A stretch of DNA of 64,000 nucleotides, taken from assembly GCF_039909015.1 (NCBI RefSeq), contig NZ_CP150919.1, positions 968,501 through 1,032,500 on the forward strand. The letters are read 5' to 3'. The notes under the pieces were generated by a model. It made no database searches. It saw nothing but the letters and a program-made list of their open reading frames with translations, and was not told the DNA's origin. The DNA comes from Pseudomonas grandcourensis (GTDB lineage: Bacteria > Pseudomonadota > Gammaproteobacteria > Pseudomonadales > Pseudomonadaceae). Shown in pieces: positions 53,758 through 61,411 of the stretch. Both the position numbers and the translations under genes were made by a program. How positions within the stretch are numbered: the first letter of the stretch is position 1; each line of letters begins with the position of its first letter.

Positions 53758-54046
53758 TGGGTTTTCCTTTGGCGAACGCCGCTTGCTGGTCGGCGCTGGC
53801 TTCTTGCTGATATTGGGCTTTCCATTCGGCGTACGGCATGCCGTAAACCACTTCGCGGGCTTCATCGAGGCTGACCTCGATCTGACGGTCGTCGGCCGCC
53901 GCCTTGTACCACTTGGACAGGCAGTTGCGGCAAAAACCCGAGAGGTTCATCAGGTCGATGTTCTGTACATCCTTGCGGCTGTCCAGATGGGCCACCAGCC
54001 GGCGAAAGGCGGCGGCTTCGAGTTCCAGGCGTTGTTGATCGGTCAT
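53750..54046 (-). CDS. DUF1244 family protein
   Basis: A 98-residue protein with the conserved core DLMNLSGFCRNCLSKWYKAA, whose paired cysteines might bind metal, followed by VVYGMPYAEWKAQYQ. No function is established. It overlaps the HopJ-like gene and lies 96 bases after folX on the same strand, with short repeats between. Confidence 0.87.
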   Translation of the reverse strand: MTDQQRLELEAAAFRRLVAHLDSRKDVQNIDLMNLSGFCRNCLSKWYKAAADDRQIEVSLDEAREVVYGMPYAEWKAQYQQEASADQQAAFAKGKPNE

Positions 54047-54063
54047 GGCGGTCTCTGCGAGAC

Positions 54064-54088
54064 AGCTTCAAGCGGCAGGCTTGAAGCT
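54064..54088. repeat. Short inverted repeat between folX and the DUF1244 gene
   Basis: AGCTTCAAG-CGGCAGG-CTTGAAGCT forms a 9-bp stem. A related AGCTTCAAG/CTTGAAGC motif recurs at about 54137-54146, so this looks like a small repeat family distinct from the REPs. Confidence 0.55.
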
Positions 54089-54142
54089 GCAAGTTGGATG
54101 GCGGTGGCTGCAAGTTTACAGCCTGGCGCTTGTGGCTTGAAG

Positions 54143-54514
54143 CTAGCGGCTCGCTGCAAGCGTAATCGACACCGACTCGGCGAATCGCAGCGCGTGGGGC
54201 TTGTCGACCTCGACCTCGGCGTACAGCACCGATGCGTTGGCCATCACCAGATCGAGAATTTCCTGGGTCAGGCGTTCGAGCAGGGCAAAGCGGTTGCCTT
54301 CCACATGGGCGATGATTGCTTTGGTAATGGTCCGGTAGTTCAACGCGTGATCGATGTCGTTGTCCCGTACCGCTTCCTGGGCTGCGTACAGAATGGTGAG
54401 GTTGATCAGCACATCCTGCTTGTTGAGGATTTCATCCTCGTTGATGCCGATGAAGGTACGCAGGCACAGGTCTTTGACCCGGATGCGTGCCATGCCTGGC
54501 TGAAGTTGTGGCAT
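54143..54514 (-). CDS. folX: Dihydroneopterin triphosphate 2'-epimerase FolX
   Basis: A 123-residue protein of the FolB/FolX tunnel fold, starting [20 protein letters not shown]. The conserved [19 protein letters not shown] and [13 protein letters not shown] stretches match FolX rather than FolB. It epimerises 7,8-dihydroneopterin triphosphate to the monapterin form. With FolE and FolM it makes tetrahydromonapterin, known as the cofactor of phenylalanine hydroxylase in Pseudomonas. It starts two bases after folE ends. Confidence 0.92.
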   Translation of the reverse strand: MPQLQPGMARIRVKDLCLRTFIGINEDEILNKQDVLINLTILYAAQEAVRDNDIDHALNYRTITKAIIAHVEGNRFALLERLTQEILDLVMANASVLYAEVEVDKPHALRFAESVSITLAASR

Positions 54515-54516
54515 TG

Positions 54517-55077
54517 CTACTTGCTCCGTCCAATCAATTGCAGGAACTCCTGGCGGGTATTGCTCGACTCGCGGAAGGCGCCGAGCATTACCGAGGTGTT
54601 CATGGTCGAATTCTGTTTCTCGACGCCGCGCATCATCATGCACATGTGCTGCGCTTCGATGACCACCGCGACGCCGGCCGCGCCGGTCACTTGCTGCACC
54701 GCGTCGGCGATTTGCCGGGTGAGGTTTTCCTGGATTTGCAGGCGCCGGGCGAACATGTCCACCAGCCGTGCAATCTTCGACAGGCCAAGCACCTTGCCGG
54801 TTGGAATATAAGCCACATGCGCCTTGCCGATGAAGGGCAGCAAGTGGTGTTCGCACAGCGAGTACAGCTCGATGTTGTCGACGATCACCATTTCATCATT
54901 GTCGGAGGCGAACAGCGCGCCATTGACGATCTCTTCGACACTTTGCTCATAACCATGGCAAAGGTACTGCATGGCCTTGGCTGCGCGCTTCGGCGTGTCG
55001 AGCAAACCCTCGCGATCGGGGTTTTCACCGAGGCCGATGAGGATCTCTCGATAATTCTGGGGCAGGGATAACGTCAT
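54517..55077 (-). CDS. folE: GTP cyclohydrolase I FolE
   Basis: A 186-residue GTP cyclohydrolase IA. Zinc ligands Cys75 and His78 lie in [12 protein letters not shown] with the third Cys in [11 protein letters not shown]. It converts GTP to dihydroneopterin triphosphate. The start [20 protein letters not shown] at 55077 is conserved. Its place between folM and folX points to pterin cofactor rather than folate supply. folE of P. putida is reported to be light-inducible through PplR regulators; a LitR/LOV pair lies nearby here. Confidence 0.96.
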   Translation of the reverse strand: MTLSLPQNYREILIGLGENPDREGLLDTPKRAAKAMQYLCHGYEQSVEEIVNGALFASDNDEMVIVDNIELYSLCEHHLLPFIGKAHVAYIPTGKVLGLSKIARLVDMFARRLQIQENLTRQIADAVQQVTGAAGVAVVIEAQHMCMMMRGVEKQNSTMNTSVMLGAFRESSNTRQEFLQLIGRSK

Positions 55078-55096
55078 GGAAAATCCTCGCGGGACA

Positions 55097-55807
55097 CTAT
55101 TTGATGTGCCTTCCGCCATTGACGGTCAGGGTGGTGCCGGTGACATAAGGGTTGTCGAGCAGATAACGCAGGCTCTGGTAGATAACTTCGCAGCCGGGTT
55201 CGATGCCCAGCGCGGACTTGGCCAGCGCCTTGGCACGGTAGGCCACATCGTCTTCAGGGTTGAACAGTAGCAGGGCCGGCGCGATCCCGTTGACCTTGAT
55301 GGCCGGCGCGTACCTGGCGGCGAAGGACAGGGTCAGGCTGTCGAGCCCGGCTTTACTGGCGCAATAGCCGATGTGTTTGCTGCTGCCCCTGCGGGTCACG
55401 TCATCGCTGATGTGCACGATGTCGGCAGGGCTCGAGCGTTGCAGCAGGTCGGCGCAATGCAGGTTGATCAGGTAGGGCGCCAGCATGTGCACGCTGAACA
55501 TGCGGGTGAATGCCGCAGCGTCGGTGTCCGGCGTTTCAGCCAGCCATTCGGAGGCGTTGTGGACAATCGCCCGCAAACAGTCGGTGTGGGTTTTCAGTTC
55601 GCTGATGAAGGCGAGGATCCCGGTTTCGCTGGCGAAGTCCGCGAACACCGCGGTGGCCCCCAGGTCGCGCAGGGCTTGTACGCCGGGGCGTTCGCTGCGG
55701 TAGCTGAAAATCACCCGATGGCCATCTTCCAGCAATCGCCGGGCGCAATGCAGGCCGACACGCTGGCCGGCGCCGGTAATGAGGACAGGGGCTGCGGAAT
55801 AAGTCAT
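55097..55807 (-). CDS. folM: Dihydromonapterin reductase FolM
   Basis: A 236-residue SDR with the nucleotide motif [17 protein letters not shown] and catalytic YCASK. The TGAGQRVG form (rather than TGxxxGIG) is typical of FolM and pteridine reductases. It reduces dihydromonapterin to the tetrahydro form using NADPH. It is the first gene of folM-folE-folX (gaps 19 and 2 bases). A TATAGT -10-like sequence lies about 30 bases before its ATG on the minus strand. Confidence 0.9.
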   Translation of the reverse strand: MTYSAAPVLITGAGQRVGLHCARRLLEDGHRVIFSYRSERPGVQALRDLGATAVFADFASETGILAFISELKTHTDCLRAIVHNASEWLAETPDTDAAAFTRMFSVHMLAPYLINLHCADLLQRSSPADIVHISDDVTRRGSSKHIGYCASKAGLDSLTLSFAARYAPAIKVNGIAPALLLFNPEDDVAYRAKALAKSALGIEPGCEVIYQSLRYLLDNPYVTGTTLTVNGGRHIK

Positions 55808-55888
55808 GAACGGCTCGCGTCGCGGTGAGAACAAAACTATACCAGCGACGGGAGCGCTCTACCTATTGCGGGGGAAACAACTGTGGGA

Positions 55889-56458
55889 TCAATGATTCTG
55901 AGTGGAGGGTTCGGCACGCAATGGGCGTACCGGCGTGCTGTTCAGCCAGCCGGCCAGCAAACGGGTCGACAACGGAATGAACAGGTAGACCATTAGCGGC
56001 GTCAGGCAAAGGGTGCTGATGAACACCCGTGGCAGCAGGCTCATGTCACTCAACAGCGGCCCCAGCACAAAGTTGAACAGCAGCGAGACCGGAAAGAACG
56101 CCAGCCAGATCGCCACGGCCTGTTTCCAGCGCGGCGGGCGTTGACCGACGGCACCAAACCAACCCTCGATGCCGCTGACCCGATGTTCGGTCGGGTGGGC
56201 GAACAGGTCGCTGCCACGTGCCAGCCAGGCAGTGCGCGACGCCGAATGCTCCCATACGTGCAGGGTCTGTTCGTCGGCGAAGCGGAAAATGATCTGGAAT
56301 TCGTCGTCCTCGGGCGGCGGAGCGAGCACACCGGAGCCGAGATAGCCGGGAAAATCCGTGGCCAGTTGTTCGCCTTCGCGCAACCAGGCAATCAGGTCCT
56401 GGTAACGTCCATTGGCAACGCGGCGCGCAACCATCAGCGTGACGGGGGGGGTAGACAT
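55889..56458 (-). CDS. Antibiotic biosynthesis monooxygenase-domain membrane protein
   Basis: A 189-residue protein with an ABM-like ferredoxin-fold domain (about 1-100: VTLMVARRVANGRYQDLIAW, DEFQIIFRFADEQTLHVWEHS) followed by two membrane segments (about 118-140 and 147-168). The domain may act on quinone-like or other small substrates, but no specific activity is known for this combination. It is 81 bases upstream of folM on the same strand and may belong to the same transcript; its 5' end faces the MerR gene, with 223 bases between. Confidence 0.82.
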   Translation of the reverse strand: MSTPPVTLMVARRVANGRYQDLIAWLREGEQLATDFPGYLGSGVLAPPPEDDEFQIIFRFADEQTLHVWEHSASRTAWLARGSDLFAHPTEHRVSGIEGWFGAVGQRPPRWKQAVAIWLAFFPVSLLFNFVLGPLLSDMSLLPRVFISTLCLTPLMVYLFIPLSTRLLAGWLNSTPVRPLRAEPSTQNH

Positions 56459-56681
56459 TGTGTATCTCCGTAAGGCATTTGCGTCGCTCCGGATAGGAAC
56501 TTCGCCAGGCACAGCGCCGGGGTGGTGGGCTGCGACTTGAAACAAGCAAGGATTATTCCTGATTCCGTCCATGGCGTCTGTGACGTTTTTCCGCTCATTC
56601 GCAGTATCGATTTTTTACGGAAACTTTACGGGGCATGGGCGTTAGAATAAGGCTCGGACGATACAGGGATGTTTCAACAGG

Positions 56682-57641
56682 ATGCCCATGCTTACAGACG
56701 TCGCATCAGGCTCCACGCAGGCCGTCGCTCTCGAACAGGAAGAACTCTTTCCCATTCGCGAGGTGGCGCGACTGACAGGTGTCAACCCGGTCACTCTTCG
56801 AGCCTGGGAACGACGATATGGCCTGATTGTTCCAACACGCACCGATAGTGGGCATCGCTTGTATTCGATGTCCGATATCGAGCGTGTCCACAGCATCCTC
56901 GGCTGGATCGAGCGCGGGGTTGCCGTCAGCAGGATCGGCAAGATCCTGGCCAGGACCGAGCCGCTCCAGACGTTGTCGCACATCATCCCCAACCACCTCG
57001 TGGAAGCCGATTACGCGCAGTGGCGGCAGCAGGTGCTTGCTGTGGTCAACGGGTTTGACGACATTCGACTGGAGCAGGTCTACGGGCAAATCTTTTCCAG
57101 CTACTCCCTGCCGGTGGTGTTCCAGGACATTCTGATTCCCATCTGGAAGCAGTTGTTGCAACGCCAGGACCAGTTCGGCGGCACCAGCGAGTGGCTGTTC
57201 CTGGATGGTTTTCTGCGTTCCCGGGTGGCGCAGCGTCTGTTGTTGATGCGCGAAAAACAGGCGCGTCGCGTGGTCATCTGCGCTCTGGATAGCAATTGCC
57301 GGGAACTGGAACTGCTGGTCGCCGCCCTGTTCCTGAGTTCCGGGCCATCGGCCGTTCGCGTATTGAACATGGGCCAGCCATTCGAGGAGCTGGCGCTGAT
57401 GTGTGACAGGATCAAGCCCCTGGCACTGGTGCTGTTTTCAAATCATGCGCCGGCTCCCGAGTTGCCGCGGCGCCTGAATCGTCTGGCCATGAGTCTGGAG
57501 TGCCGATTGTTGTTGGCCGGCGATGCTTGTGACCTGGCACAGGAGAGCCTGGCCGGGTCATCGATCGGTTGCCTGGGCAATGAAGGGGAAGTCATGAGCC
57601 AGCGTCTGAAACAGTTCCTGGCGGGTACTCTGGATACTTGA
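56682..57641 (+). CDS. MerR family regulator, class II LitR/CarH-like (PplR-like)
   Basis: A 319-residue protein (317 if the second ATG at 56688 is used, which has an AGGA site). A MerR winged helix spans about 22-90 (PIREVARLTGVNPVTLRAWERRYG), followed by a helical bundle and a Rossmann-like domain of the cobalamin-binding CarH/LitR type (about 180-315). Where CarH has the cobalt-binding His in a GExHxxG-like loop, this protein reads DSNCRELELL, so a B12-free mode is likely. That matches the class II LitR (PplR) proteins of P. putida, which work with short LOV proteins. One is encoded two genes away. Confidence 0.82.
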   Translation: MPMLTDVASGSTQAVALEQEELFPIREVARLTGVNPVTLRAWERRYGLIVPTRTDSGHRLYSMSDIERVHSILGWIERGVAVSRIGKILARTEPLQTLSHIIPNHLVEADYAQWRQQVLAVVNGFDDIRLEQVYGQIFSSYSLPVVFQDILIPIWKQLLQRQDQFGGTSEWLFLDGFLRSRVAQRLLLMREKQARRVVICALDSNCRELELLVAALFLSSGPSAVRVLNMGQPFEELALMCDRIKPLALVLFSNHAPAPELPRRLNRLAMSLECRLLLAGDACDLAQESLAGSSIGCLGNEGEVMSQRLKQFLAGTLDT

Positions 57642-57644
57642 AGT

Positions 57645-58250
57645 TCAGAGATGCAGCGCAGGATGAGTCAAACGATGCTGTTGCAGGATGAACTGGCGCA
57701 GACGCTCGGTTTCGTCCGTATCGCTCTGGCTCAGTTGATAGGCGTAGAAGCCCTTTTCGTTTTCTTTCTCGAAGGTGCCGCGCAAGGCAATCCGCTCGTA
57801 GCCTGAGGGGCTGAACCACAAGGCAAAATGCTTCGGCGGTTTGGTCTTGTTGCGAGCTTCCAGCAAAACCCCTTTGCACGACACTTCGTGTACCCACAGG
57901 GTGCCGGGTTGACCCTTGGCGTTTTCCAGCGCTACCGGTTCGTCCAGCACCAGGCGCCAAGGCCGCACCATCGGCCCGTCTTCATAGATGCTCGGCACGC
58001 CGAGACGCAAATGCAGCGCATGGAACTCGTCTTCCACCAGGTGCAGGGGGAAGGTCATTTGCTGGTTTTCGAAGCTGGCTTGAATGGTGACCTGCTCATG
58101 GGCCGCCAGGCGGGTGAGCAGGTCACGGATTTGCGAACCACCGTTGACGAGCAGGCTCGACGTCGCGTCCCGCACATTGAGTTGCGGGTTGTGCTGCATG
58201 GTCTGGATGAAATCCAGCTCATCCTGGGTCAGGAGCGCGTCGCGTTGCAT
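57645..58250 (-). CDS. PilZ-domain-like protein (degenerate c-di-GMP motif)
   Basis: A 201-residue protein resembling YcgR-type two-domain proteins: an N-terminal beta domain (about 30-90) and a PilZ-like domain (about 95-200). The expected RxxxR appears as RPWR (96-99) and the DxSxxG as EVSCKG (122-127), so c-di-GMP binding is uncertain. It ends three bases from the MerR stop (convergent) and begins 54 bases after the LOV gene ends on the same strand, so it may be co-transcribed with lov. Function unknown. Confidence 0.7.
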   Translation of the reverse strand: MQRDALLTQDELDFIQTMQHNPQLNVRDATSSLLVNGGSQIRDLLTRLAAHEQVTIQASFENQQMTFPLHLVEDEFHALHLRLGVPSIYEDGPMVRPWRLVLDEPVALENAKGQPGTLWVHEVSCKGVLLEARNKTKPPKHFALWFSPSGYERIALRGTFEKENEKGFYAYQLSQSDTDETERLRQFILQQHRLTHPALHL

Positions 58251-58267
58251 GGCCTGCTCGAAAGGTA

Positions 58268-58298
58268 TAGTTACAAAGTTATTGGTGATTGTAGTTAC
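58268..58298. promoter_or_regulatory. Candidate regulator site between the LOV and PilZ-like genes
   Basis: TAGTTAC occurs twice in direct orientation 24 bases apart (58268 and 58292), and a TTACA/TGTAG dyad with a 14-base centre overlaps them. The minus strand carries a TATACC -10-like box beside it. It resembles, but does not match, the published PplR1 direct repeat (spacer 12). Confidence 0.35.
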
Positions 58299-58304
58299 TG
58301 ACCA

Positions 58305-58781
58305 TTAATTCTGAGTTTCGTTTACGCCGTTCGTCGCCTTGAGTGCGGCAAGCTCGGCCTGGAGTTCAGCCAACTGCCCCTCCAGCTGTGCCACGCGCTG
58401 TTGCGCCTTGACCTGCACGGTGACGTCTTTCTGCACACCGACAAAATAGGTTTGGCCGTCCGCCGGATTTTTCACCGTTGAAAGAGACAGCTCGTTCCAG
58501 AACGGTGTGCCGTCCTTGCGGTAGTTGCGCAGTATTTCCCGGCAGGATCCTTCACTGTTCAATGCATCGCGAATCAGCGGCAGGGCTTCCTGATCGCGGT
58601 CCCCCGACTGCAGGAAACGACAATCCTGATAGAGGATTTCTTCGCTGGAGTACCCCGTCAGGCGTTCGAACGCGGGGTTGACGTAAATGAGGATTTTGTC
58701 CTGATCGCCTTCCTTTTCGGCAATCACGATACCGTCGTTGGAGGCGTTGATCACCATTTGCAGCAGTTGTGCATTAATCAT
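58305..58781 (-). CDS. Short LOV blue-light photoreceptor (PpSB1/SBW25-LOV type)
   Basis: A 158-residue single LOV domain with no fused effector. The photoactive Cys54 lies in YQDCRFLQSG; the flavin-contact residues Asn86 (NYRKDG), Asn96 (FWNELS) and Gln117 (VGVQKDV) are present. Blue light makes a Cys-FMN adduct. Of the four arginines that hold the FMN phosphate in PpSB1-LOV, three are present (55, 62, 71) and one is Leu67. A C-terminal coiled coil (about 122-150) should mediate dimerisation. It lies with a LitR-like MerR gene, as in known PplR/LOV pairs, and is divergent from the flavodoxin gene. Confidence 0.93.
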   Translation of the reverse strand: MINAQLLQMVINASNDGIVIAEKEGDQDKILIYVNPAFERLTGYSSEEILYQDCRFLQSGDRDQEALPLIRDALNSEGSCREILRNYRKDGTPFWNELSLSTVKNPADGQTYFVGVQKDVTVQVKAQQRVAQLEGQLAELQAELAALKATNGVNETQN

Positions 58782-58883
58782 CGGAGTATCCTTTCCTGAT
58801 TGATTGTCGATTGCATTCTAAAAGAACTATCACGACCGTGCTGTTAATATCCGCGTCTTTTACTCGGATTCAGGATCAGATTG

Positions 58884-59339
58884 ATGAAAGTCGCCATCAT
58901 TTCCGGCTCGGTGTACGGCACGGCCGAAGAAGTTGCCCGCCACGCCGCCAGCCTGTTGAAAGCCGCCGGTTTCGAAACCTGGCACAACCCGCGTGCGACC
59001 CTCGCCGACGTCCAGGCGTTTGGCCCCGAAGCCTTTCTGGCGGTGACCTCGACCACCGGCATGGGTGAGCTGCCGGACAACCTGCAACCGCTGTATTCGA
59101 CCATTCGAGACCAATTGCCAGCGGCCTGGCGCGGTTTGCCGGGCGCGGTGATCGGATTGGGCGATGCGAGCTATGGCGATACTTTTTGTGGCGGCGGCGA
59201 ACAGATGCGCGAATTATTCGGTGAACTGGGCATTCGTGAAGTACTGCCGATGTTGCGCCTGGATGCCAGCGAGAGCGTGACCCCAGAGACAGACGCAGAG
59301 CCTTGGCTGGCGGACCTGATCAACGCACTGCGCGACTGA
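58884..59339 (+). CDS. Flavodoxin (MioC-like)
   Basis: A 151-residue flavodoxin-fold protein. The FMN phosphate loop reads SGSVYGTAEEVA, and ATSTTGMGELPDN-like VTSTTGMGELPDN and GLGDASYGDTFC form the isoalloxazine site. The length and the ELPDN motif match MioC-type flavodoxins. It probably carries electrons in the cytoplasm; the partner is unknown. It is divergent from the LOV gene with 102 bases between, so the two may share a regulatory region. Confidence 0.9.
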   Translation: MKVAIISGSVYGTAEEVARHAASLLKAAGFETWHNPRATLADVQAFGPEAFLAVTSTTGMGELPDNLQPLYSTIRDQLPAAWRGLPGAVIGLGDASYGDTFCGGGEQMRELFGELGIREVLPMLRLDASESVTPETDAEPWLADLINALRD

Positions 59340-59531
59340 ACGTTGCCTCGGCCCCCATGCCGGTCAGACCCTTGCTGGCGCCGGTCATTTGACATGGATC
59401 CAAGGCAGCAGGGCGGCTGACCCGCTGGGTCATCAAGCTGGCTGCCAATGCAACTACACGATCCTCAAGGGCTGACTAGACTCGGTGAACATAGGAAACA
59501 CTCCATAATAAAAACACCGAGGCTTCTTTCC

Positions 59532-60314
59532 GTGACCGTCGCTCCCGTCCAATCGCCACCCAGTGTCAAAGACCAGGTCAGTGCTGCCGAGTGGCAGACG
59601 CGCGTCGACCTGGCAGCCTGTTATCGCTTGGTCGCCCAGCATGGCTGGGATGACCTGATCTTCACCCATATCTCCGCCAAGGTGCCCGGCACCGAAGATT
59701 TCCTGATCAACCCGTTCGGGTTGATGTTTCACGAAATCACCGCGTCGAGCCTGGTCAAGGTCGATCAGGCCGGCAACAAGTTGATGGACAGTCCTTACGA
59801 GATCAATCCGGCGGGTTACACCATCCACAGTGCCGTGCATGAAGTTCGTCACGATGTCGTCTGCGTGCTCCATACCCACACGGCTTCGGGGGTTGCAGTG
59901 TCGGCACAGAAGCAGGGCGTTCTGCCGATCAGCCAACAGTCGTTGTTCGTGCTTTCCAGCCTGGCGTACCACGCCTACGAAGGCGTGGCGCTCAACCATG
60001 AAGAGAAAGTGCGGCTGCAGGCCGACCTCGGTGAAAACAATTTCCTGATGTTGCACAACCACGGTTTGCTGACCTGCGGCAGCACCATCGCCGATACGTT
60101 CCTGATGATGTTCACCTTTCAACGTGCCTGCGACATTCAGGTCATGGCACAAAACGGTGCCGCTGAACTGATCGCCATCGAACCGCAGATTCTGGCCGGC
60201 GCCAAAGCCATGATCGCGGGTGTCACCCGAAGTGCTCAAGGAATGGGCGGAGCGCTGGCCTGGCCGGCGTTGCTGCGCAAACTCGATAAACTGGACCCGG
60301 GTTATAAACTCTAA
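59532..60314 (+). CDS. Class II aldolase/adducin family protein
   Basis: A 260-residue protein with the zinc ligands of class II aldolases in CVLHTHTASG and MLHNHGLLT, and FTHISAKVPG near the N-terminus. The start is taken as GTG 59532 (VTVAPVQSPPSVKDQ) behind a GAGG site; an upstream ATG at 59448 adds 28 residues without family support. Substrates of this branch are not known. Its TAA overlaps the ATG of the next gene (TAATG), so the two proteins should act together. Confidence 0.87.
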   Translation: MTVAPVQSPPSVKDQVSAAEWQTRVDLAACYRLVAQHGWDDLIFTHISAKVPGTEDFLINPFGLMFHEITASSLVKVDQAGNKLMDSPYEINPAGYTIHSAVHEVRHDVVCVLHTHTASGVAVSAQKQGVLPISQQSLFVLSSLAYHAYEGVALNHEEKVRLQADLGENNFLMLHNHGLLTCGSTIADTFLMMFTFQRACDIQVMAQNGAAELIAIEPQILAGAKAMIAGVTRSAQGMGGALAWPALLRKLDKLDPGYKL

Positions 60315-61216
60315 TGGAACTCGCCGAGATCCCCCTGTGTGTCTGGCGCAAACGCAGCCAGACGTTCGTGTTCCGTGGTCGGAGCATCCGTTACTGGACA
60401 GCCGGGCAGGGTGAGCCACTGCTGCTCATTCACGGCTTTCCGTCCGCCAGTTGGGACTGGCATTACCTGTGGCAGCCATTGACCCAGCGTTTTCGCGTGA
60501 TCGCTTGCGACATGCTGGGCTTCGGCGATTCGGCCAAACCGGTGAATCACGATTACAGCCTGCTGGAACAAGCGGATCTGCAACAGGCACTGCTTGAACA
60601 CCTGAAAATCGAACAGCCGTTGCACCTGCTCGCCCACGACTATGGCGACAGCGTGGCCCAGGAACTGCTGGCCCGGCATTACGAATCGCGGCTGGAACTG
60701 GCCAGTTGCGTGTTTCTCAACGGCGGGCTGTTTCCGGAAACCCACCACCCGCTACTGATGCAAAAACTCTTGCTCAGCCCTTTGGGCTGGATGATTGGTC
60801 GCGCCTTCAGTCGCGACGGACTGGTGAGAAGCTTTCGGCAGATATTCGGTCCGCAAACCCGTCCCAGTGAAAGCCAGATGGATGACTTCTGGAGCCTGGT
60901 CGAAAGCCAGCGCGGGCCACGGATCATGCACAAATTGATCGCCTACATCCCGGAGCGACGCGTCTGGCGCGACCGCTGGGTGAGCGCGATGCAACGCGGT
61001 GAAGTGCCGCTGCGAGTGATCGATGGCGGAGTGGATCCGGTCTCCGGCGTGCACATGGTCGAGCGTTACCGGGAGCTGATCCCGGATGCGGATACGGTGG
61101 TGTTGCCGGACATTGGCCACTACCCGCAGATCGAGGCCCCTGGCGAGGTGCTCAAGCACTACCTGGCGTTTCGCGATCAACTGCTGTTGCCGCCGCGCAA
61201 GGTGGCGTGCTCCTGA
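60314..61216 (+). CDS. Alpha/beta hydrolase (Asp nucleophile, haloalkane dehalogenase/epoxide hydrolase-like)
   Basis: A 300-residue alpha/beta hydrolase. The nucleophile elbow reads LAHDYGDS with Asp109, the acid is Asp241 (GGVDPVSG) and the base His269 (DIGHYPQ). HGFPSASWDW carries the oxyanion-hole HG. An Asp nucleophile is typical of haloalkane dehalogenases and epoxide hydrolases rather than esterases, but the substrate is unknown. Translationally coupled to the class II aldolase gene. Confidence 0.88.
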   Translation: MELAEIPLCVWRKRSQTFVFRGRSIRYWTAGQGEPLLLIHGFPSASWDWHYLWQPLTQRFRVIACDMLGFGDSAKPVNHDYSLLEQADLQQALLEHLKIEQPLHLLAHDYGDSVAQELLARHYESRLELASCVFLNGGLFPETHHPLLMQKLLLSPLGWMIGRAFSRDGLVRSFRQIFGPQTRPSESQMDDFWSLVESQRGPRIMHKLIAYIPERRVWRDRWVSAMQRGEVPLRVIDGGVDPVSGVHMVERYRELIPDADTVVLPDIGHYPQIEAPGEVLKHYLAFRDQLLLPPRKVACS

Positions 61217-61245
61217 TTCGCAGCGTTCAACCTGCTGTGCTTTTT

Positions 61246-61275
61246 TGTGGAGAGGGGGCTTGCCCCCTCTCCACA
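61246..61275. repeat. REP-like hairpin after the hydrolase gene
   Basis: TGTGGAGAGGGGGC-TT-GCCCCCTCTCCACA is a perfect 14-bp inverted repeat, preceded by TTTTTT rather than followed by it on the plus strand. It is a GC-rich REP variant. Confidence 0.75.
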
Positions 61276-61411
61276 GGGTGCATGTCCATTTCCCTATCAA
61301 TCATCCCCCAGCCTTATCGCACACCATTCAGCCTCCCCCGTGTTCATTGTGACCCGTAGCGCCGTGCCTGAAACTCGGACTCACTGTCCCCTGGCCTGCT
61401 GGAGTCCCCCC

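Noticed and set aside
59448..59531. ATG-initiated extension of the class II aldolase
   Set aside because: The 28 extra residues are not family-like, and GTG 59532 has a well-placed GAGG site.
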